NCBI GenBank assembly: GCA_964605095.1
Contig: CAZSBS010000207.1
Span: 1 to 8,842, forward strand
Length of the DNA: 8,842 nucleotides
Origin: JAUWQU01 sp964605095
GTDB taxonomy: Bacteria; Planctomycetota; Phycisphaerae; SM23-33
Reading direction: 5' to 3'
Shown: one piece after another, positions 5,788-8,842 of the stretch
How positions within the stretch are numbered: the stretch's first letter is position 1
How the letters are laid out: every line of letters begins with the position of its first letter
The notes under the pieces: generated by a model
What the model was told of the DNA's origin: nothing
The model's input: the letters and a program-made list of their open reading frames with translations, nothing else
The model's database searches: none
Translations under genes and position numbers: made by a program

Positions 5788-6060
5788 ATGTGCAGCGTCG
5801 GATCGACGAAATGGACGTGGCCCGCATGCTTCGCCACCGTGCTGAAGCCTGCGTACACCCTCGGCAACATCTCCGGCCGAGCGATCTCCGATGTCCGGTT
5901 CTTGCGCGCCCTGACGGCCGCCATCGCGGGATATGACAACCGGCTCTGTGCCGGCCCACTCAACGGTTACCGCGTTCTATTTCCCCCACGGTCTTTGCCT
6001 TGCACACGCTGCTCTGTGCAACGGCGTGAAAACCCGAGCAGCAAAGGAGCTGAATCATGA
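5788..6060 (+). CDS. Possible small open frame before the PEP-CTERM gene, unrecognised
   Basis: An ATG with a good Shine-Dalgarno sequence (AAGGAG 5775-5780, 7-nt spacing) opens a 90-codon frame whose stop overlaps the next gene's ATG in an ATGA arrangement. The first 52 or so codons (to about 5943) have nearly 90% G or C in third position, like the real genes here. The remainder loses this bias and runs through the structured leader of the PEP-CTERM gene. I do not recognise the protein; it is rich in Cys and Trp near the start and has no clear signal peptide. It may be a decayed gene fragment, a leader peptide, or conserved non-coding DNA. The antisense frame has the same third-position bias, so strand is not proven. 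Confidence 0.3.
   Translation: MCSVGSTKWTWPACFATVLKPAYTLGNISGRAISDVRFLRALTAAIAGYDNRLCAGPLNGYRVLFPPRSLPCTRCSVQRRENPSSKGAES
5992..6049 (+). promoter_or_regulatory. Structured leader with pseudoknot potential at the PEP-CTERM ribosome-binding site
   Basis: TTGCACA (6000-6006) pairs with TGTGCAA (6015-6021). The hairpin loop GCTGCTC (6008-6014) is perfectly complementary to GAGCAGC (6036-6042), which makes a two-stem H-type pseudoknot with loops of 1, 0 and 14 nt. The second stem ends directly at the Shine-Dalgarno AAAGGAG (6043-6049). CTTTGC (5993-5998) can instead pair with GCAAAG (6041-6046), covering the Shine-Dalgarno sequence and breaking the pseudoknot's last pairs. The two states suggest a translational switch. 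I do not recognise a known riboswitch class. Confidence 0.45.
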
Positions 6061-6776
6061 GGAAAATGCGAGTGGTAAGTGTGCTTCTGTGTTTGGCGGC
6101 GTTGGCGGCGGTCTCTGCGCCGGCCTACGCCGTCTTTCGGAACGGCCCGACGTGGCTGCCCAATTCGCAGTGGGATCTTACCGGCAGACACGTCCGTTTT
6201 GACTTGTCCAACGGAGAGGGGTATCCCACTACGCCCCATGGGCCGATATGGGACACCGGCCTCTGGGATTGCGACGACGTGTGGTGGTCCGCAAATGTTT
6301 CGTGGTACGACACTGCGCCCGGCTGGGCGAACCATCAGGGCCTGCTTGGCATCGACAACACTCAAGGTGACACGGATATCAGCGGATCCATCACGTTCCA
6401 CATCAACAACTGGGATAACCAGAACCCGGAAAAGTGGGTCTGGGACGAGTTGGATTACTGCTTGTTAGGCGGCTCGACGATGCTGCACCGCCTGTATGTC
6501 CAGCCTCCTCCGTCCAACGTGATGGTCACCAAGGACCGGAAACTTAACCTGACGTCGATTGGTGTCGGGGATCCGGGGTTCTATGAGAACCTGGACGGCA
6601 CCATCAAGCCCAACCCGGCGGCGGAAGATATCAAGATTGACTTCTTCGTCCCTGCCCACGGCGCGGCCTACATCGATTCGATCGAGTTCGCCACGCTGTG
6701 CGTGCCCGAGCCCGCAACAATGTCGCTGCTGGCCCTGGGCGGGCTGGCGCTGCTTGGGCGCAAGCGGAAATCCTGA
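6057..6776 (+). CDS. PEP-CTERM sorting domain protein
   Basis: This is a secreted 239-residue protein. Residues 1-25 are a signal peptide (basic MRKMR, hydrophobic core, cleavage expected after APAYA). Residues 26-213 are rich in Trp, Asp, Asn and aromatic residues, as in extracellular beta-sandwich domains, but match no family I recognise. The tail is a complete PEP-CTERM signal: VPEP at 216-219, hydrophobic MSLLALGGLALLG at about 222-234 and RKRKS at the end. Such tails are cut by an exosortase (EpsH/XrtA type) to place the protein on the surface or in the matrix; no exosortase lies in the window. AAAGGAG at 6043-6049, 7 nt upstream, fixes the ATG. Palindromic elements bracket the gene. Confidence 0.9.
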   Translation: MRKMRVVSVLLCLAALAAVSAPAYAVFRNGPTWLPNSQWDLTGRHVRFDLSNGEGYPTTPHGPIWDTGLWDCDDVWWSANVSWYDTAPGWANHQGLLGIDNTQGDTDISGSITFHINNWDNQNPEKWVWDELDYCLLGGSTMLHRLYVQPPPSNVMVTKDRKLNLTSIGVGDPGFYENLDGTIKPNPAAEDIKIDFFVPAHGAAYIDSIEFATLCVPEPATMSLLALGGLALLGRKRKS

Positions 6777-6790
6777 GCCTGCCGAAGGGC
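6772..6790. repeat. CCTGAGCCTGCCGAAGGGC motif over the stop codon
   Basis: The 19-bp motif overlaps the last codons and TGA of the PEP-CTERM gene. A near-identical form (CCTGAGCCTGTCGAAGGGC) is, from memory, very common as an intergenic repeat in many bacterial genomes. Here it supplies the stop codon. Only one copy is present in the window. Confidence 0.4.
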
Positions 6791-6803
6791 TCCGCCGTCG
6801 CCA

Positions 6804-6923
6804 AGCACACCGCACCGGAAATGAGGGGCCGAAAACGGCGCCTTGGCGGTGCCATGCTTCCGCAAACAGCCGCGGAAGCATGGCACCGCAGGTTCCGCTC
6901 CCCAACTTCCGGGGCGGGGAGCC
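6804..6923 (-). mobile_element. Palindromic element copy B, inverted relative to copy A
   Basis: This is the reverse-complement counterpart of the element at 5317-5438. The central 18-bp arms (6846-6863 and 6872-6889) are perfect and identical in sequence to those of copy A, while the loop (AAACAGCC) differs. The outer ends are more diverged (13 of 17 at 6804-6820 against copy A). The element begins 27 bp after the PEP-CTERM stop. Confidence 0.7.
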
Positions 6924-6932
6924 AAGGCTATA

Positions 6933-7040
6933 GCGGACAAGTCCGCCGTTGTGGGCTGTGCGCGCTGAGAACAGCCGAAAGCAGCCGAAAGCAAACGCTG
7001 CTCCGTACTCCAGGCCTCGGGCTGCGCGCCCGGGGCCTGG
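6933..7040. other. Hairpin-rich spacer after copy B
   Basis: GCGGAC (6933-6938) pairs with GTCCGC (6941-6946). AGCCGAAAGC is repeated in tandem at 6973-6992. A 13-bp stem at 7010-7022 pairs with 7028-7040 (one G-T) around a 5-nt loop. That last hairpin is followed by TTCGTTCCT, a weak T-rich tail, so it may be a terminator for upstream transcription, though it lies 234 bp after the PEP-CTERM stop. No gene is seen between 6777 and 7164. Confidence 0.4.
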
Positions 7041-7081
7041 TTCGTTCCTGGCGGGATTCCACGTGATACTGTGATACATCG

Positions 7082-7103
7082 GCCGGCGCCGGCGCGCTAT
7101 AAT
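7082..7103 (+). promoter_or_regulatory. Promoter -10 of the ferredoxin unit, with adjacent palindrome
   Basis: A perfect TATAAT (7098-7103) would start transcription near 7110, about 55 nt before the ATG at 7165. The -35 is poor. GCCGGCGCCGGC (7082-7093), a perfect 12-bp palindrome, fills most of the spacer and is placed where an operator could sit, although such palindromes are also favoured by high GC. Confidence 0.45.
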
Positions 7104-7164
7104 TTCTCCGGTACGTGCGTGCTTGCGCGAACGGACCGCGAGACAGCGGCAGAGGAGCCCGGTC

Positions 7165-7278
7165 ATGAAGGCTTTCGTCAACGACAGGTGCAGCGGCGGG
7201 GCGTCATGTGCCGATACATGTCCGGAGGTCTTCGAGATGGTTACAAGGGAGTCGAAACGTGAAAGCATCCGTGGATGA
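7165..7278 (+). pseudogene. Truncated ferredoxin-like reading frame (N-terminal half)
   Basis: The frame encodes 37 residues. It has a strong ribosome-binding site (AGGAG 7153-7157, 7-nt spacing) and a consensus -10 upstream. Residues 1-25 (ending CPEVFEM) align without a gap to residues 1-25 of the ferredoxin encoded next. Cys9, Cys15 and Cys19-Pro are kept, but the second cysteine of the CxxC is Gly12. After residue 25 the similarity ends, and the frame runs 12 more codons into the start of the downstream ferredoxin gene (overlap 7259-7278). Without the C-terminal half and its fourth ligand it cannot hold a normal [4Fe-4S] cluster. It is most simply a decayed tandem duplicate; a translated leader peptide coupled to the next gene is the alternative. 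Confidence 0.6.
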
Positions 7279-7450
7279 TGGCTGCATCGCGTGTGGCCTG
7301 TGCGTCGAGGTTTGCCCGGAGGTCTTTGAGTTGACAGAAGGCTCGGACGTGGCAAAGGTCATCGTCGCCGAAGTGCCCACCACCGTGGAGGCCTCGTGCC
7401 GCGAGGCTGCCGATGGTTGTCCGGTCGAGGCAATCCACCTGGAAGAATGA
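7259..7450 (+). CDS. Single-cluster [4Fe-4S] ferredoxin
   Basis: This 63-residue electron carrier is of the Thermotoga-type, one-cluster ferredoxin class. Cysteines 9, 12 and 15 (CIACGLCVEVCP, 9-20) and Cys54 (in DGCPVEAI) are the expected [4Fe-4S] ligands. Cys19 and Cys47 match the pair that forms a disulfide in the Thermotoga protein. The length is typical. The start is GTG at 7259, with AGGGAG at 7246-7251 and 7-nt spacing; an upstream in-frame ATG at 7208 would add residues unlike ferredoxin. It overlaps the truncated ferredoxin-like frame and is probably translated from the same mRNA. The redox partner is not apparent from the neighbours. Confidence 0.92.
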   Translation: MKASVDDGCIACGLCVEVCPEVFELTEGSDVAKVIVAEVPTTVEASCREAADGCPVEAIHLEE

Positions 7451-7664
7451 CATGCAACATTCACGGCCTGTGGCAGTCGAGCAAACCGCTGGCCATGGCA
7501 TGACCCGGCTGATGAACCGGATACGGCCCGCCTGGTCCTGTGTCGCGGCCAAGCAAACGCGGCTTGTGGCGATGCCTTAGAGTCGTCATTGCGAACCGTT
7601 CCGGCCTGGCCGAACCAGCTTCCCGGACCCGCAACGCAACCGGCTCTGGAAAAGGCCTGGCCGC
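7451..7664. other. Intergenic region, nothing supported
   Basis: No coding frame is convincing. A direct repeat of TTCCGGCCTGGC occurs at about 7591-7602 and 7674-7685. A 7-bp stem, CTGGAAA (7646-7652) with TTTCCAG (7665-7671), overlaps the -35 of the next promoter. No terminator with a T-tract follows the ferredoxin gene. Confidence 0.45.
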
Positions 7665-7693
7665 TTTCCAGTTTCCGGCCTGGCGTGTAGAAT
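7665..7693 (+). promoter_or_regulatory. Promoter of the glycosyltransferase gene, leaderless
   Basis: TTTCCA (7665-7670) and TAGAAT (7688-7693) are 17 bp apart. The expected transcription start, about 7 nt after the -10, coincides with the A of the ATG at 7700. No Shine-Dalgarno sequence precedes that ATG, which is consistent with a leaderless mRNA. Confidence 0.5.
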
Positions 7694-7699
7694 GCCCTC

Positions 7700-8842
7700 A
7701 TGGTCGACAGTGCCGAGCGAGATGTGCAGGATGAGCCGGATCGTCAGGGTCCTGTACCCGAGGCGCCCGTTATTGCGCCCGTGCGGGTGGTCTGGGCCGT
7801 TGGGCCGCAAACCTTCGACCACTACGCCCGCGTGCTCCAGCCCCTGGCTGTGGGCCTCATGGACGAGCTTGTCGAACTGTCCATAATGTGCCCGCCCGCG
7901 CCGGCGAATCAGCCGCCGCTGGGCATGCCCTGCGAGGTCGTGCCTTGCCCGTGCCGCGGCTGGCTGGGCTACCGCGAGTCGACGATCGAGCGGCTCGGCG
8001 AGAACTTCCGACGCTGGAAAGCGGACCTGATCCACGCCGTTGACGCCTCGGCCGCCGAACTGGCTTGCCAGGTGGCCCGCGACCAGAAACTGCCGTACGT
8101 CGTAAGCAGCTTCGACCTCGCGGACGCCAGGCGGTTCGGCGAGGCCGCCAACGAGGCGAACCTCCTGCTGGCCGCGTCCCAACCCATCGCCGACGCCCTG
8201 GCAGCCCATGGGCGCACCGACGGCGCCATCAAACTGCTGAGGCCGGGCGTTTTCCACGTCCGCCACGCCACGTGCTTCCAGGAGCCGGGCAACAGCGTGG
8301 CTATCGTTGCCGGCGGGCCGCTCGAAAACTTCCGCGCCTTTGACGCCGTCCTGCAATGCTTCGCCGAACTGGCTGGCAGGAAGTTCGACTGCGTTTTCTT
8401 CGTGGTAGGTTCAGGCCGGGCCGAGAGGAAGCTCCGCCAGCAGGCCCTTCGCCTGAGTCTCGGCCCGCGGATTACGTTCATCGACGCGCTTTCCATGGAG
8501 CAACTTGTCCGGATATTCCAGGACGCGGACGTCTACATCACGCCCGCGGTTCAGGGGGCCATCGACATGCAGTCGCTTCTGGCGATGGCTGCCGGCGTGC
8601 CCGTCCTGGCCGCGGCGGGCGAAGGCGCCAACGACTTCTTGCGCGACGGGCAGACCGTGATGAGCTTCGCCTGCGGCAACCACGAGGAACTGACCGCCAA
8701 GCTCTCGGCAATCCTCGACGACCGAGCCAGCGCACGTGCCCTGGCCGAGAACGCCCTTGAATACCTCCGCCTCAACCACAGCGCCGCTGCCAACGTGACC
8801 GCCCTGGCCCGCATGTACCGACAGGTGATTGCCTGCCGAAAG
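7700..8842 (+). CDS. GT-B/GT4-like glycosyltransferase (partial, runs off the window)
   Basis: The frame is open from 7700 to the right edge (381 codons, no stop), so the C-terminus is missing. Residues about 27-185 form the N-terminal Rossmann-like half (VRVVWAVGPQTFDHYARVLQ). About 196-375 form the C-terminal half, with FFVVGSGRAERKLRQQA (233-249), PRITFIDALSMEQLVRIFQDADVYI (about 256-280) and LLAMAAGVPVLAAAGEGANDFL (293-314), the usual GT4 nucleotide-sugar side. The E-x7-E motif of GT4 enzymes is not intact: Leu294 replaces the second Glu before AMAAG, and no Glu occupies the first position (about 285-286). It probably acts at the cytoplasmic membrane on cell-envelope or exopolysaccharide sugars, but the substrate is unknown. 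The ATG is chosen from the promoter spacing and codon bias; the first 26 residues are poorly conserved-looking. Confidence 0.85.
   Translation, partial: MVDSAERDVQDEPDRQGPVPEAPVIAPVRVVWAVGPQTFDHYARVLQPLAVGLMDELVELSIMCPPAPANQPPLGMPCEVVPCPCRGWLGYRESTIERLGENFRRWKADLIHAVDASAAELACQVARDQKLPYVVSSFDLADARRFGEAANEANLLLAASQPIADALAAHGRTDGAIKLLRPGVFHVRHATCFQEPGNSVAIVAGGPLENFRAFDAVLQCFAELAGRKFDCVFFVVGSGRAERKLRQQALRLSLGPRITFIDALSMEQLVRIFQDADVYITPAVQGAIDMQSLLAMAAGVPVLAAAGEGANDFLRDGQTVMSFACGNHEELTAKLSAILDDRASARALAENALEYLRLNHSAAANVTALARMYRQVIACRK

Noticed and set aside
1..8842. CRISPR array, tRNA or rRNA genes
   Set aside because: The tandem repeats have 7-bp units without spacers of constant length, and no cloverleaf or rRNA sequence was recognised on either strand.

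Overview
The window looks like chromosomal DNA of a GC-rich bacterium, most likely a planctomycete (Phycisphaerae-like, probably from a metagenome-assembled genome). Three signs support this: a PEP-CTERM surface protein with the usual VPEPATMSLLALGG tail, a large membrane-anchored hypothetical protein with a pseudopilin-like C-terminal segment of a type I associate with planctomycetes, and intergenic spaces full of short palindromes and 7-bp-period repeats. The lineage is inferred from gene style; no rRNA gene is present.

Layout. 1-621 is non-coding: degenerate heptamer repeats and a large nested palindrome, ending at apt (622-1140, adenine salvage). A second heptamer tract (1159-1207) separates apt from a 546-residue membrane-anchored protein of unknown function (1258-2898). 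Converging on it is a minus-strand pair (3685 to 2952): a zeta-toxin/COG4185-like P-loop kinase followed, with a 4-bp overlap, by a 65-residue protein, a candidate toxin-antitoxin pair. Divergent from this pair is rpsU (4016-4228) with a long leader holding a near-perfect 14-bp hairpin. A repeat-rich spacer (4229-4626) leads to a class I SAM methyltransferase (4627-5256).

5257-7164 is the most structured part. Two copies of a roughly 120-bp palindromic element lie in opposite orientation (5317-5438 and 6804-6923) and bracket a PEP-CTERM protein gene (6057-6776). The leader of that gene can be drawn as an H-type pseudoknot abutting the Shine-Dalgarno sequence, with a competing helix that would bury it. 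Downstream are a truncated 'half ferredoxin' reading frame with a good ribosome-binding site (7165-7278), overlapping a complete single-cluster ferredoxin (7259-7450), and a GT-B/GT4-like glycosyltransferase running off the right edge (7700-8842), whose mRNA is probably leaderless.

The genes do not form one pathway. Most appear to be single-gene units separated by repeats; only the kinase/small-protein pair and the two ferredoxin frames look co-translated. No CRISPR array, tRNA, rRNA or intact transposase was seen. The best candidates for something undescribed are the PEP-CTERM leader structure, the half-ferredoxin/ferredoxin arrangement, the paired inverted elements, and the dispersed heptamer repeats.
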